64,000 nucleotides of DNA from Rhodoglobus vestalii (GCF_006788895.1 NZ_VFRA01000001.1:2108001-2172000), one strand, 5' to 3'; counted from the first letter of the stretch, positions 51,959 to 61,929 are shown. The notes: generated by a model from the sequence alone, not told the origin. Numbers and translations: made by a program.

Positions 51959-53389
51959 GTGACTATTCGCCTGTATGACACTCGGAGTGCCCGCCTCGTC
52001 GACCTCGAACCCCGTGAACCTGGCAAAGTGGGAATGTACGTCTGCGGGCCCACCGTGCAGGCCGCGCCGCACATCGGGCACCTACGTTCCGCTCTTGTCT
52101 ACGACATCTGGCGTCGTTGGCTGACCTACCGCGGGCTCGAAGTTACTTTGATCCGCAATGTCACCGACATCGACGACAAAATTTTGAACCAGGCAGTGGA
52201 TGCCCGAGCGGCGGGTTCCACCGAACAGTGGTGGGCACTGGCCTACCGCAGTGAACTCGAGTTCACCGCTGGCTACACCGCGCTCGGCATCCTGCCCCCC
52301 ACCTACGAGCCACGCGCCACCGCCAACATTTCTGAGATGCGCGACCTGATTGCGAAACTCATCGAGCGCGGTCATGCCTACGCGGCAGCGGATGAATCGG
52401 GTGACGTCTACTTCGACACCCGGTCGTGGCCTGCATATGGTGAGCTCACCAACCAGAAGCGTGACGACATGGTCGCCGCGCCAGATACTGACCCCCGCGC
52501 CAAGCGCGATCCCCGCGACTTCGCTCTGTGGAAGGGGAGCAAGCCGACCGAGCCCGAGTCAGCGTCGTGGGCTTCCCCGTGGGGTAACGGTCGTCCCGGC
52601 TGGCACATCGAGTGCTCGGCAATGTCTCGCCGCTATTTGGGTGGTGCGTTTGACATCCACGGCGGTGGCCTCGATTTGCGGTTCCCGCACCACGAAAATG
52701 AACTGGCACAGTCGCGTGCTCTCGGTGACGAGTTTGCTCAGCACTGGGTACACAACGGCATGGTCAATGTGAATGGCCAGAAGATGTCGAAGTCGCTCGG
52801 CAACTCTGTCTTCGCGCGCGATCTGCTCGATGCGGCCAGGCCGATCGTGGTGCGCTACCTGCTGGGGGCTGCCCACTACCGTTCCACTATTGACTACACC
52901 GATGGTTCGCTCGACGAGGCGGAGGCGGCATTCGAACGCCTTGAGGTGTTCATTGAGCGGGCCGCACGTCGACTGCGCGACACCCGCTTCGATGTTGACA
53001 ACACCAACGAGGTTCCCGAAGCATTTGGTGAAGCGATGGATGACGACCTTGCGGTCCCGCAGGCGCTCGCCGTAGTTCACGATACAATTCGTGCAGGCAA
53101 TGCCGCCCTTGATGATGGGGATCTCGCGGCAGTCGCCACCGCGCGATCGCAAGTCGTCGCGATGGCACAAGTTTTGGGTATCAACCCACTCGATTCGAGG
53201 TGGGACTCTGAGCCCTCAGAACCAGCGGTTGCTGCACTTTCTGCACTGGTTGAGAAGCTCATCGAAGATCGCAACACAGCCCGCTCAGCAAAGGACTTTG
53301 CTGTGGCGGACCGAATCCGTGATGAACTATCAGCGGCGGGCATCACTGTAGAAGATGACCCGACCGGATCGCATTGGAGCTTGCCGTGA
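51959..53389 (+). CDS. cysS: Cysteinyl-tRNA synthetase
   Basis: A 476-residue class I synthetase. The HIGH motif is [15 protein letters not shown] is QKMSKSLGN, and the zinc ligands are CGP, ECS and the HHENE region. GTG 51959 follows a leaderless -10 box. MshC-type ligase is excluded by full length and the tRNA-binding C-terminal domain. Confidence 0.96.
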   Translation: MTIRLYDTRSARLVDLEPREPGKVGMYVCGPTVQAAPHIGHLRSALVYDIWRRWLTYRGLEVTLIRNVTDIDDKILNQAVDARAAGSTEQWWALAYRSELEFTAGYTALGILPPTYEPRATANISEMRDLIAKLIERGHAYAAADESGDVYFDTRSWPAYGELTNQKRDDMVAAPDTDPRAKRDPRDFALWKGSKPTEPESASWASPWGNGRPGWHIECSAMSRRYLGGAFDIHGGGLDLRFPHHENELAQSRALGDEFAQHWVHNGMVNVNGQKMSKSLGNSVFARDLLDAARPIVVRYLLGAAHYRSTIDYTDGSLDEAEAAFERLEVFIERAARRLRDTRFDVDNTNEVPEAFGEAMDDDLAVPQALAVVHDTIRAGNAALDDGDLAAVATARSQVVAMAQVLGINPLDSRWDSEPSEPAVAALSALVEKLIEDRNTARSAKDFAVADRIRDELSAAGITVEDDPTGSHWSLP

Positions 53390-53420
53390 ATAAACGGCGC
53401 TTCCGACAGGAGCAACACTC

Positions 53421-54452
53421 GTGAAAAATCCCGCTAATAAACCCCGCGCAGGGGCGGTACGCAAGGGCCGCAAAGGCCCCCAGGTTGGCTCGGGAGGCCA
53501 GGGACGTCAAGCTCTCGAAGGTCGCAAGCCCACCCCCAAAGCTGAGGATCGTCCCTACCACCCCGCAGGCAAGCGCAAAGCCGCTGCGGACCGCTACGAA
53601 GCTGCCGGCGGTCGCCGCAGCGGCGGAAAGGCCACCGACGGACCACAGCGTTCCACCCGTCCCACCCAGTCGCGGGTCGCAAAGTCTGCTGATGAGTCTG
53701 AGATGGTCACCGGCCGCAACTCTGTGCTCGAAGCGCTGCGCGCCAAGATTCCCGCTCACACCCTTTATATGGCGGCGCGCATCGAATTCGATGATCGCGT
53801 TAAGGAAATCCTGAAGCTCGCCAACGCTCGAAACATTGCGGTGCTTGAGGTCATGCGTCCAGAACTCGACCGCCTTGCCGGTTTTGACTCTGTGCACCAG
53901 GGCGTCGCCCTCAAGGTGCCGCCGTATGAGTACGCGCACCCCATGGAGCTGCTCGACAAGGTTGAGGCGCGCGGCCAAGTTCCCCTGCTCGTTGCCCTAG
54001 ACGGCATTACGGACCCGCGCAACCTCGGCGCCATCGTGCGATCGGTCGCCGCGTTTGGTGGCCAGGGAGTCATCGTTCCGCAGCGTCGCTCGGTGGGCAT
54101 GACGGCATCCGCGTGGAAGACTTCTGCGGGCGCGGCTGCGCGCACACCGGTAGCAATGGCCAACAACCTCACTCAGATGATCAAGGAATACAAGAAGCGG
54201 GGTGTGTTCGTGCTCGGCCTTGATGGCGACGGCGATGTATCACTGCCGTCGTTGCCGCTGGCGAAAGAGCCGGTGCTGATCGTCGTTGGTAGTGAAGGTA
54301 AGGGGCTCTCGCGACTGGTCACCGAGAACTGCGATGCTATCGTCTCGATCCCGATTAGCGCCTCAACTGAGTCGCTCAACGCGGGAATCGCAGCGAGCGT
54401 CACGCTCTACGAAATCTCACGGTTACGCTCAGCGGCGCGCAAAAAGAAGTAG
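53421..54452 (+). CDS. rlmB: 23S rRNA G2251 2'-O-methyltransferase RlmB family
   Basis: A 343-residue SpoU-type methyltransferase. Conserved blocks: VTGRNSVLEALRAKIP, DGITDPRNLGAIVRS (motif 1), VGSEGKGLSRL (motif 2) and SASTESLNAGIAASV (motif 3, SAM knot). The first ~95 residues are a basic, disordered extension common in actinobacterial RlmB. It starts 31 bases after cysS with an AGGAG site, so they are probably co-transcribed. Confidence 0.93.
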   Translation: MKNPANKPRAGAVRKGRKGPQVGSGGQGRQALEGRKPTPKAEDRPYHPAGKRKAAADRYEAAGGRRSGGKATDGPQRSTRPTQSRVAKSADESEMVTGRNSVLEALRAKIPAHTLYMAARIEFDDRVKEILKLANARNIAVLEVMRPELDRLAGFDSVHQGVALKVPPYEYAHPMELLDKVEARGQVPLLVALDGITDPRNLGAIVRSVAAFGGQGVIVPQRRSVGMTASAWKTSAGAAARTPVAMANNLTQMIKEYKKRGVFVLGLDGDGDVSLPSLPLAKEPVLIVVGSEGKGLSRLVTENCDAIVSIPISASTESLNAGIAASVTLYEISRLRSAARKKK

Positions 54453-54497
54453 CGCAGAACCACGCACCTGCCCGCTGGTCACCTACCGGTTGGTCTC

Positions 54498-55682
54498 CTA
54501 GCCGTTGCTCACTTCGTCGAGCGCAGCAGTAATGTCGTTCATGAGGTCGTCGACGTGCTCAAGACCAACCGAAATACGCACAACGCCAGCACCCGGCTTT
54601 GCCTCTGAGGCAACGGGGCGGTGCGTGAGTGATGCTGGATGCTGCACGAGGGTGTCGATTCCGCCCAGAGACACCGCGTGCGTGATCAGTTTCACAGACT
54701 CAGTGAACTTTGCTGCAGCCTCGTAGCCGCCCGCCAGATCCAAAGCAATAAGCGAACCGGCGCCTGCGGACTGGGTGCCGATCAGACCAGCAGGGTCTTG
54801 ACCGGGGAGTCCGGGATAAAGCACGCGGGCGAGAGCCGGATGCCCATCAAGGCGCCGCGCAAGCTCTCCCGCAGTTTCCTGCTGCCCCCGCACCCGCAAT
54901 GGCAGGGTACGCAGTCCGCGGTGAAGCAGGTAGGCGGCGAAGGGGTGCAGCACGCCTCCGGTCAGGGCACGAATGTTGCGCAGAGTCTTTGCGTGCGCTT
55001 CACTGGTGGCGATAACACCGCCCATAACATCACCGTGACCGCCGAGGTACTTGGTGGCACTGTGCAGCACCATTGTGGCACCGAATTCGATGGGGCGCTG
55101 CAGCACTGGGGTGGCGAAGGTGTTGTCGACCAGAACCGGCACATCACCTGCCGCGGAAACAATTTTTCTGATGTCGACGAGTTCGAGTGTGGGGTTGGCG
55201 GGGGACTCAATGACGACAAGTCCTGTGTCGGATTGAATGGCATCCGCCACGGAGTCAGCATCGGCCCACGTCACGGTGGTGCCAAGTAAACCGTTGTCGA
55301 GCACGTGGTCCGTTCCGCCGTAGAGCGGGCGAACACCCACAACGTGCGGACGACCCGCGGATGCGATGGAGATGAGTACCGCCGCCATTGCGGCCATGCC
55401 GCTGGCGTAGGCCACGGCAGCTTCCGCACCTTCTAGTGCGGCGAGTCCGTCTTCGAAACGAGCCACTCCCGGCTGCCACAGACGCTGGTAGACCGCGGAG
55501 TGCCCTTCGATGATGGGGTTACCGGTGGCGAGATTCTCGTAGGAGTCCCCGCCGACTTCAATGCTGGGTAATGGGTTGGTGGTCGAGAGATCGATGGAGG
55601 GAACGTGCTGGCCAGATTCCAGTACGCCCTCCATTCCTGCGTGAACAGCAAGGGTTTCCAGTCGGATATTGTGAGGCAGCAT
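54498..55682 (-). CDS. PLP-dependent trans-sulfuration enzyme (MetB/MGL family)
   Basis: A 394-residue Cys/Met-metabolism PLP enzyme; the PLP-lysine is in HSATKYLGGHGDVMGG, and the cofactor-anchoring patterns VYQRLWQPGVARFEDGLAAL and VVIESPANPTLE are present. It could be cystathionine gamma-synthase, cystathionine gamma-lyase or methionine gamma-lyase; the sequence alone does not decide. The adjacent divergent Lrp-type regulator points to amino-acid-dependent control. Confidence 0.88.
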   Translation of the reverse strand: MLPHNIRLETLAVHAGMEGVLESGQHVPSIDLSTTNPLPSIEVGGDSYENLATGNPIIEGHSAVYQRLWQPGVARFEDGLAALEGAEAAVAYASGMAAMAAVLISIASAGRPHVVGVRPLYGGTDHVLDNGLLGTTVTWADADSVADAIQSDTGLVVIESPANPTLELVDIRKIVSAAGDVPVLVDNTFATPVLQRPIEFGATMVLHSATKYLGGHGDVMGGVIATSEAHAKTLRNIRALTGGVLHPFAAYLLHRGLRTLPLRVRGQQETAGELARRLDGHPALARVLYPGLPGQDPAGLIGTQSAGAGSLIALDLAGGYEAAAKFTESVKLITHAVSLGGIDTLVQHPASLTHRPVASEAKPGAGVVRISVGLEHVDDLMNDITAALDEVSNG

Positions 55683-55753
55683 GTCTTGATATCAGCAGAA
55701 ACTTCGCCGCAAATCAACTCCTGGTGCAGCATCTTCACAAATTATTGGGATTT

Positions 55754-55768
55754 CCGCATAAACTGCGG
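55754..55768. promoter_or_regulatory. Palindrome in the PLP-enzyme/Lrp divergent gap
   Basis: CCGCA-TAAAC-TGCGG, perfect 5+5 palindrome, in the 100-base gap between the two divergent genes. A likely binding site of the Lrp-type regulator. Confidence 0.4.
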
Positions 55769-55782
55769 TCAAGGAGGACTCC

Positions 55783-56265
55783 GTGACCGAGCACAAGACC
55801 CCAGCAATCGACTCAATTGATCGTGTGATCCTGGCAAGTTTGGCGGCCAATGCTCGCATTTCTGGCTCCGCTCTTGCGGCCCGTGCGGGGGTCGCCGAAT
55901 CCACCGTGTCGCAGCGACTCCGTCGATTGCATGACGACGGCCACCTGCGCGGATTTCATGCCGATATCGATGTCGCCAAGCTCGGGATGAGCGTTCAGGC
56001 TCTGATCTCCATCAAGCTCGTCAAGCACGTGCGCGAAGAGGTGGATGCCTTCCGCAGTGCTGCACCCAATTGGCCCGGTGTGTTGGCGTTCTTCCACACC
56101 GGCGGCGGAGACGACTACCTACTCCACGTTGCGGCCCGAAGCGCGGCAGAGCTCCGCGACTTCATGCTCACCTATTTGGCCAGTCACCCGGCGGTCTCCC
56201 ACACCGAAACTAACCTGGTGTTCGAGCACGTGAAGGGTCGAGGCCTCGAGCAGTTACTGTCGTAG
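55783..56265 (+). CDS. Lrp/AsnC-family transcriptional regulator
   Basis: A 160-residue Lrp-type regulator: HTH (IDRVILASLAANARISGSAL, GVAESTVSQRLRRLHDDGH) then a RAM effector domain (VQALISIKLVKHVREEVDAF, LAFFHTGGGDDYLLHVAARS). An excellent AAGGAGG site lies before GTG 55783. It probably regulates the divergent PLP enzyme in response to an amino acid. Confidence 0.92.
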   Translation: MTEHKTPAIDSIDRVILASLAANARISGSALAARAGVAESTVSQRLRRLHDDGHLRGFHADIDVAKLGMSVQALISIKLVKHVREEVDAFRSAAPNWPGVLAFFHTGGGDDYLLHVAARSAAELRDFMLTYLASHPAVSHTETNLVFEHVKGRGLEQLLS

Positions 56266-56288
56266 AGCAAGTTGCTGTCGTAGAGAAA
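56253..56288 (+). repeat. 18-bp tandem duplication over the lrp stop
   Basis: GTTACTGTCGTAGAGCAA is followed by GTTGCTGTCGTAGAGAAA. The duplication carries a second copy of the last codons and the TAG stop. Confidence 0.7.
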
Positions 56289-57614
56289 CTAAACCTTCAG
56301 GCGCCAGTCTTCTTCGTCGTCATCACTGTTCTCATCACTGTTCTCATCACTATCGATTCCGGCGGTGGGAAGCGTAATCGGTGCGGTGAATGCGTCCGTT
56401 GGCGGGTTAATCATGGTGGCTTCGTCGCGGCGAAACTGCAGTACATTTTCGACGTAGCTGCCGACTGCTTCGGCGAGGGGGATGTCGCGACCGGAGTCCT
56501 GCGCTAATTGGCGACGGTGGTCAAGCAATTGGTGAAAGATCTCCGCAGGTTCAAGCTTTCCGCGCAGTTCTTTGGGAATCGCGCGGATCACGGGCTCAAA
56601 GACGCGAGCTGCCCATTCGTGGGCAAGCATCTCTTCGTCCATGTCCTGCTTGTCGAATGCCGCACGGTACGAGTCCATGTCGTTGAGCAGTCGCCGCGCC
56701 TGGTTCTCTTGGGCGTCAAGCCCGGTGAGGCGAAGTAGACGTCGGGAGTGGTGTCCGGCATCCACCACTTTGGGTTGGATGCGTACCCGCGTGCCCGAAT
56801 CTTCGGTGGTGATGGCAAGTTCTTCAATATCGAACCCGAGAGCGTTGAGGCGTTCGACACGCTGGTTGATGCGCCACCGCTCAGAGTGATCGAAGCGTTC
56901 AGACCCGGTAAGTTCTTGCCATAATGTGCGGTACCTGGCCACAATTCCGTTGCTGATTTCGACGGGATCGATGTCTTCTTCGAGTCGACCACCGGCCTGC
57001 AGGTCGAGCAACTCGCCCGCAATGTTTACGCGGCCGATTTCGAGATCATTCTCGCGCTGACCATTGGAGAGACGGTCGTACAGTTGACCGGTTTCGGCAT
57101 CCACCAGATAGGCGGCAAACGCACCGGCGTCGCGTCGGAAAAGGGTATTCGACAGCGAGACATCGCCCCAGAAGAACCCAACGATGTGCAGACGCACGAG
57201 CAGCACCGCGAGGGCGTCGACCAGTCGACGAGCTGTTTCTGGGCGCAGACTCTGCGAGTAAACAGCGCGGTACGGCAGCGAGAACCGCAGGTGCCGGGTC
57301 ACGAGAACCGACTTGAGCTCTTCACCGTCTGCCGAGGAACGGTTAGTGACGATTGCGAGTGGGTCGACACACGGCACATCAAGTTTCTGCAGGGTGCGTA
57401 ACATGTCGTACTCTCGCTTGGCGAGCTCGCTTGAGGTCTCCTTGATCGCCACCACATAGCCACTGAGGTTCGCAAAGCGCACCAGATGACGGGAGATGCC
57501 CTTGGGGAGAGTCGCAATCGCGTCGTCGGGCCACAGCTCGAGTGGCAGCGCCCAGGGAAGATCCAGCAGTGCCGGATCGACGGTGGCAGCGGTGATGTTG
57601 ACAGAACCAGTCAT
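56289..57614 (-). CDS. DUF4032-domain protein (actinobacterial, kinase-like)
   Basis: A 441-residue protein with a protein-kinase-like beginning (a conserved AIKETSSELAKREYDMLRTL region and the WGDVSLSNTLFRRDAGAFA catalytic-loop-like segment) followed by a DUF4032 C-terminal domain. The last 20 residues are Asp/Glu/Ser-rich, encoded by a short 12-bp tandem repeat (SDENSDENSDDDEED). Actinobacterial orthologues lie beside msiK-type genes. ATG 57614 (MTGSVNI) is preferred to the longer frame starting at 57713 inside the msiK-like gene. Function unknown. Confidence 0.85.
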   Translation of the reverse strand: MTGSVNITAATVDPALLDLPWALPLELWPDDAIATLPKGISRHLVRFANLSGYVVAIKETSSELAKREYDMLRTLQKLDVPCVDPLAIVTNRSSADGEELKSVLVTRHLRFSLPYRAVYSQSLRPETARRLVDALAVLLVRLHIVGFFWGDVSLSNTLFRRDAGAFAAYLVDAETGQLYDRLSNGQRENDLEIGRVNIAGELLDLQAGGRLEEDIDPVEISNGIVARYRTLWQELTGSERFDHSERWRINQRVERLNALGFDIEELAITTEDSGTRVRIQPKVVDAGHHSRRLLRLTGLDAQENQARRLLNDMDSYRAAFDKQDMDEEMLAHEWAARVFEPVIRAIPKELRGKLEPAEIFHQLLDHRRQLAQDSGRDIPLAEAVGSYVENVLQFRRDEATMINPPTDAFTAPITLPTAGIDSDENSDENSDDDEEDWRLKV

Positions 57615-57636
57615 TGGCGTTTCCTTAAGCTGAAAC

Positions 57637-57680
57637 GAGCCCGTCGACGTATTCGAACACTGTTCGATGTCGACGGGCTC
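57637..57680 (-). terminator. Strong hairpin after the ABC ATPase gene
   Basis: GAGCCCGTCGAC (57637-57648) pairs with GTCGACGGGCTC (57669-57680); TTCGAAC/GTTCGA nests inside. It ends the ATPase gene but stands only 22 bases before the DUF4032 start, so that gene needs read-through or a promoter within the hairpin. Confidence 0.75.
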
Positions 57681-57696
57681 GATCGTAAAGCGGGAG

Positions 57697-58797
57697 TTAG
57701 CTCGTGGTGACACGCTTCTTGGTCAGGCGGAGACCTGACTCGGTGTCGAAGACGTGCACGTGGTTGGGCTCAGGCGTGAGGAATACCTTCTCGCCAGCGT
57801 TCGGGTGTGAACGGCCATCGACACGAGCAACAATGTCGACACGCTCGCCGTTGATATCGGCGTGACCATAGAGGTAGCCGTCAGCACCGAGTTCTTCAAC
57901 AAGGTCAACGTCAACCGGGAGGCCGCTGCCCGAGGTCGAGACGATGACGTCTTCGGGGCGGATGCCGATGGTTACCGTCTTCGCGGTAGTCTCGCCGAGC
58001 GTCTCACGGTCGACGTTCACGACAGCATCGCCGAACTGCAACCCACCATCGACAATGTCGGCGCTGAACAGGTTCATGGCAGGGCTGCCGATGAAGCCAG
58101 CAACGAAGATGTTCTGAGGTGCCTCGTACAGGTCACGAGGGGTACCAACCTGCTGGAGGAGGCCATCCTTGAGAACTGCGATGCGGTCACCCATGGTGAG
58201 GGCTTCGGTCTGGTCGTGAGTCACGTAGACCGTAGTGACCCCGAGTCGACGCTGAAGGCTAGCAATCTGCGTACGCGTCTGAACACGAAGCTTGGCGTCC
58301 AAGTTCGAGAGCGGCTCGTCCATGAGGAACACCTGAGGCTGGCGAACAATCGCGCGACCCATGGCAACACGTTGACGCTGACCACCCGAAAGAGCTTTGG
58401 GTTTGCGGGCGAGGTAAGGCTCGAGGTCGAGCAGCTTTGCCGCCTCGAGCACGCGAGCTGCCCGCTCTTCCTTGTTGACACCGGCGATTTTGAGCGCGAA
58501 GCCCATGTTCTCGGCAACCGACATGTGGGGGTAGAGAGCGTAGTTCTGGAAGACCATCGCAATGTCGCGGTCTTTCGGAGGAACATCAGTGACGTCGCGG
58601 TCTCCGATGAGGATGCTGCCATCGTTGACCTCTTCGAGGCCGGCGAGCATGCGAAGGCTTGTTGACTTACCGCAACCTGAAGGGCCGACAAGTACGAGGA
58701 ATTCGCCGTCTTCAACGTGAAGATTCAGCTTGTCTACAGCGGGGATCGTTGATCCCGGGTAGAGGCGGGTTGCATTGTCAAAAGTTACAGACGCCAT
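57697..58797 (-). CDS. Multipurpose sugar ABC transporter ATPase (MsiK/UgpC type)
   Basis: A 366-residue ATPase: Walker [11 protein letters not shown]-loop FQNYALYPHMSV, signature LSGGQRQRVAMGRA, Walker B FLMDEPLSNLD, and an OB-fold regulatory C-terminal domain (GIRPEDVIV). Alone, without permease genes, it matches MsiK, which energises several CUT1 sugar transporters in actinobacteria. The start follows a Shine-Dalgarno-like GGAGAAAA. Confidence 0.92.
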   Translation of the reverse strand: MASVTFDNATRLYPGSTIPAVDKLNLHVEDGEFLVLVGPSGCGKSTSLRMLAGLEEVNDGSILIGDRDVTDVPPKDRDIAMVFQNYALYPHMSVAENMGFALKIAGVNKEERAARVLEAAKLLDLEPYLARKPKALSGGQRQRVAMGRAIVRQPQVFLMDEPLSNLDAKLRVQTRTQIASLQRRLGVTTVYVTHDQTEALTMGDRIAVLKDGLLQQVGTPRDLYEAPQNIFVAGFIGSPAMNLFSADIVDGGLQFGDAVVNVDRETLGETTAKTVTIGIRPEDVIVSTSGSGLPVDVDLVEELGADGYLYGHADINGERVDIVARVDGRSHPNAGEKVFLTPEPNHVHVFDTESGLRLTKKRVTTS

Positions 58798-59042
58798 TGT
58801 TGTATTTTCTCCTTCACCGGCAGGTACGTGCCGGACGATCCGTAGTGAATGGACTGCGATCGAAACCGCATTGCGTCATTATGGCACTCTTTTGGCAGTC
58901 ACATGACCGACTGGCATCACCTTCAGAAGCATCTAGAGCAGGATTCGGTTGGGCAATTCCCAGAGAGTACTCCTAGAATTCGACGGGTGCGCCGTCATTT
59001 CTGGTGCCCGACACAGCGACATACACGGCAAAAGAGGTTCGA

Positions 59043-59969
59043 TTGAGCAACGGCAACTCCGGCGGCAGCCAACTCAGCAAGAATGAGCGACGAGAAGCGG
59101 CGCGTGAAAAGGCGCGCGTTCAGCGCGATGTGCAGAAGAAGAAAGACCGCCGCACCAAGCTGTTCCTTCAGGGTGGTGTGGGCCTCGCACTCGTTGCGAT
59201 CGTCGCCGTCATTGCACTCGTGCTGGTCAACTCGAACCAACCAGCAGGCCCCGGCCCTCAGAACTTCGCCAGTGACGGTGTTCAACTGAGCCAGGGCTTC
59301 ATCGCGACACCCACCGACGCTATCGAAGCGGATGCTGACCCCATCCCGAGCGTTCCGGATGAGGAATCTGGCGTGCTCGACATCCAAATCTATGTCGACT
59401 ATCTCTGCCCCATCTGTGGTGTATTCGAGCAGACGAATGCTGAATACATTGAGGGCCTTGTCGACAACGGTGCGGCAACGCTCGAAGTGCACCCCATCAC
59501 GATTCTCGACCGCCTCTCGCAGGGGCAGCGTTACTCCTCGCGTGCGGTGAACGCCGTTGCCTGTGTCGCTGACTTGTCGCCGAACGACTTCTACAGCTTT
59601 CACTCCCTGCTGCTGTCAGAAGGCGTACAGCCTGAGGAGAACACCAGCGGTCTGAGTAACGACGATTTCATCACGCTGCTTGACACTGCCGGAGTTGAGA
59701 ACGTGCCCGCCATCAGCGAGTGCATTCAGGAGGAGACCTTCAGGTCGTGGGTGAGCAACTCAACGGCACGCGCACTGTCGGGCCCGATCCCCAACTCTGA
59801 AATCGCTCAGGTTACCGGGACCCCCACGGTTCTGGTCAACGGGATCAAGTACGAGGGCGGGGTCAATGATCTTGCTGCTTTCCAGGCGTTTGTTATCCAG
59901 GCTGCGGGAGATGACTTCACCGAGAGCTCGACCCCAACGCCCACGCCGACCCCGACCCCTGCTTCGTAG
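59043..59969 (+). CDS. Membrane-anchored DsbA/thioredoxin-fold protein
   Basis: A 308-residue protein: a charged cytosolic N terminus (KNERREAAREKARVQRDVQK), one membrane segment (residues ~40-62) and an extracytoplasmic thioredoxin-fold with the CPIC redox motif (YVDYLCPICGVFEQ) and the cis-Pro loop GTPTVLVNG. It may oxidise or isomerise disulfides outside the membrane. TTG 59043 is chosen because AAAGAGG precedes it at the right distance. The C terminus is a TPTPTP repeat. Confidence 0.85.
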   Translation: MSNGNSGGSQLSKNERREAAREKARVQRDVQKKKDRRTKLFLQGGVGLALVAIVAVIALVLVNSNQPAGPGPQNFASDGVQLSQGFIATPTDAIEADADPIPSVPDEESGVLDIQIYVDYLCPICGVFEQTNAEYIEGLVDNGAATLEVHPITILDRLSQGQRYSSRAVNAVACVADLSPNDFYSFHSLLLSEGVQPEENTSGLSNDDFITLLDTAGVENVPAISECIQEETFRSWVSNSTARALSGPIPNSEIAQVTGTPTVLVNGIKYEGGVNDLAAFQAFVIQAAGDDFTESSTPTPTPTPTPAS

Positions 59970-60004
59970 GTTTCGTTGAACGTTTTCAGGCGCTAAATAA
60001 AACC

Positions 60005-61045
60005 ATGCGAGCTACTTACATTTATGGTGCCGGCGATGTCCGCGTGATCACTGCACCGGACCCGACACTGGTCGAGGGCACAGACGCGATTGTGCGCATC
60101 ACCCGTGCATGCGTGTGTGGCAGCGATCTGCACCCGTTCCATTCAATGAAGGCGGATGCGGATGGACGCCCGATCGGGCACGAGTTCATCGGAACCGTCG
60201 AAGAAATCGGCAACGACGTCACTAGTCTCACGGTCGGCGACTTTGTGATTGCTCCGTTCTCGTTCTCGGATGGCACGTGCGTTTTCTGCGTCGAAGGGTT
60301 GCAGACGTCGTGCATTCACGGCGGTTTCTGGGGTGGGGGTGGTGTCACTGGCGGCCAAGCAGAAGCGGTGCGAGTGCCCTACGCTGACGGCACGCTAGTG
60401 AAGGTTCCCGGTACTGTTGATGAGTCGCAGTATGCTGGGCTGCTGTCACTCTCTGACGTGTATGGAACCGGATGGCACGCCGCCCATCAGGCGCGAATCA
60501 CTGCTGGCCAAACAGTCACCGTGATTGGCGATGGTGCCGTCGGACTGCTCGCGGTGCTGTCGGCCAAGCAGATGGGTGCTGAGCGCATCATCCTCATGGG
60601 TCGCCACACAGCGCGCACCGATTTGGGTCGCGCGTTTGGTGCGACGGATGTCGTGGCTGAGCGTGGCGAAGAGGGCATCGAGAAGGTGCGAGAACTTACC
60701 GGTGGCGCTGGAAGCCACGCCGTTCTCGAAGCGGTGGGCTTCATGCCCGCCTACGAGCAGGCACTCGGTGTTGTCCGTGCCGGTGGCGTGATTAGCCGTG
60801 TCGGTGTTCCTCAGTATGAAGATGCACCCGTTGGGCGCCGCAGCCTGTTCGGCAAGAACGTCACCCTCACCGGTGGGGTGGCCCCGGTTCGCGCCTACAT
60901 CGAAAAGTTGCTGCCCGCGGTGCTCGACGGAACGGTGAACCCGGGTCTCGTCTTCGACCAGACCGTGAAACTCGAACAAACCCCTGAGGGCTACATCTCC
61001 ATGGATGAGCGCACCGCCCTTAAGGTGATGGTCGACCCGACGTAG
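60005..61045 (+). CDS. Zinc-dependent alcohol dehydrogenase family
   Basis: A 346-residue medium-chain dehydrogenase. Catalytic zinc ligands are in CVCGSDLHPFHSM and GHEFIGTVEEIG; the structural zinc lobe is reduced (CVFCVEGLQTSC). The Rossmann motif GDGAVGLLAVLSAK follows. Substrate unknown; related proteins act on sugar alcohols and glutathione adducts. Confidence 0.9.
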   Translation: MRATYIYGAGDVRVITAPDPTLVEGTDAIVRITRACVCGSDLHPFHSMKADADGRPIGHEFIGTVEEIGNDVTSLTVGDFVIAPFSFSDGTCVFCVEGLQTSCIHGGFWGGGGVTGGQAEAVRVPYADGTLVKVPGTVDESQYAGLLSLSDVYGTGWHAAHQARITAGQTVTVIGDGAVGLLAVLSAKQMGAERIILMGRHTARTDLGRAFGATDVVAERGEEGIEKVRELTGGAGSHAVLEAVGFMPAYEQALGVVRAGGVISRVGVPQYEDAPVGRRSLFGKNVTLTGGVAPVRAYIEKLLPAVLDGTVNPGLVFDQTVKLEQTPEGYISMDERTALKVMVDPT

Positions 61046-61170
61046 CAGCCCATCAACCAGCAACATCGAGAGCACCTAGGGTTCGCCCAAACCCCGACTG
61101 TCTTCGTTTGGATCCACGATCAATCGCAGACACAACATGGGAAAACTGTGCAGCGCTGTCAGCTATGCGG

Positions 61171-61929
61171 CTACCGTGCGAGCTCGTCTGAGATAGACCG
61201 CGAGGCCGCCCTGAGGGTGGCAACGAGTCGGGTCGCATCCAGCCGTGCCAGATGCACGACCACCCCGATGGCCGCGACACACGTGCCATTTCGGATGATT
61301 GGCACCGCGATGGAGCCGCTTCCCGCAGTCATTTCCTCACGGGTGATCGCGTAGCCTCGCTCTTTGACAAGCGCGAGTTCTGTGCGGAGCAGGTCGGGTG
61401 CAGTGACGGAATGCGGCGTCGGCCGAATCAGCTGTGCCGACAGGTAACGATCGATCACCGACTGTGATTGATAAGCGAGTAAGACTTTGCCAACGCCGGT
61501 GGTGTGTAACGGCAGGTGGCCGCCCACCCGGATAATCGTTGGCACACTTCGCTCGCCAACAAGACGGTCGACATAGAGCGCTTGACCCCGGTCGAAGACC
61601 GCCAAGGTGATGTTCTCACCGGTCTCTTCATACAATCTGGCGAGGGTCGGCAGTGCGCTCTCCCGCAGCCGCTCGCTCAAGGGGGCGTGCTGCGCTATCG
61701 TCCACAGTCTCGTGCCAACACGGTACTTGCGATCGGCACCGCGCATGAGAAACCCGCCGTCAACGAGCGTGTTGGCGATTCGGTGACAGGTCGAGATCGG
61801 AAGCTCTGACATCGCGGCCAGTTCGGTCAGCGACAGTGCCTGGCGAGTAGGACCGAAACATCCCAGCAGTTTCATCGCTCGTTCCAGAAGGGCGGTGGGG
61901 GCACCGGTTTGTGCACGTGCAGGGCTCAT
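61171..61929 (-). CDS. IclR-family transcriptional regulator
   Basis: A 252-residue IclR-type regulator: N-terminal winged HTH (LSLTELAAMSELPISTCHRI) and effector domain (GVGKVLLAYQS, ITREEMTAGSGSIAVPI). It is divergent from the hydroxybenzoate hydroxylase gene, so it is a natural candidate for a PobR/PcaR-like regulator responding to an aromatic acid. Confidence 0.9.
   Translation of the reverse strand: MSPARAQTGAPTALLERAMKLLGCFGPTRQALSLTELAAMSELPISTCHRIANTLVDGGFLMRGADRKYRVGTRLWTIAQHAPLSERLRESALPTLARLYEETGENITLAVFDRGQALYVDRLVGERSVPTIIRVGGHLPLHTTGVGKVLLAYQSQSVIDRYLSAQLIRPTPHSVTAPDLLRTELALVKERGYAITREEMTAGSGSIAVPIIRNGTCVAAIGVVVHLARLDATRLVATLRAASRSISDELAR

Noticed and set aside
56318..56353. 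12-bp repeats at the end of the DUF4032 gene as a CRISPR-like or regulatory array
   Set aside because: They lie in frame, encode an acidic SDEN tail, and have no spacers; they are coding low-complexity sequence. No CRISPR array was seen anywhere in the window.
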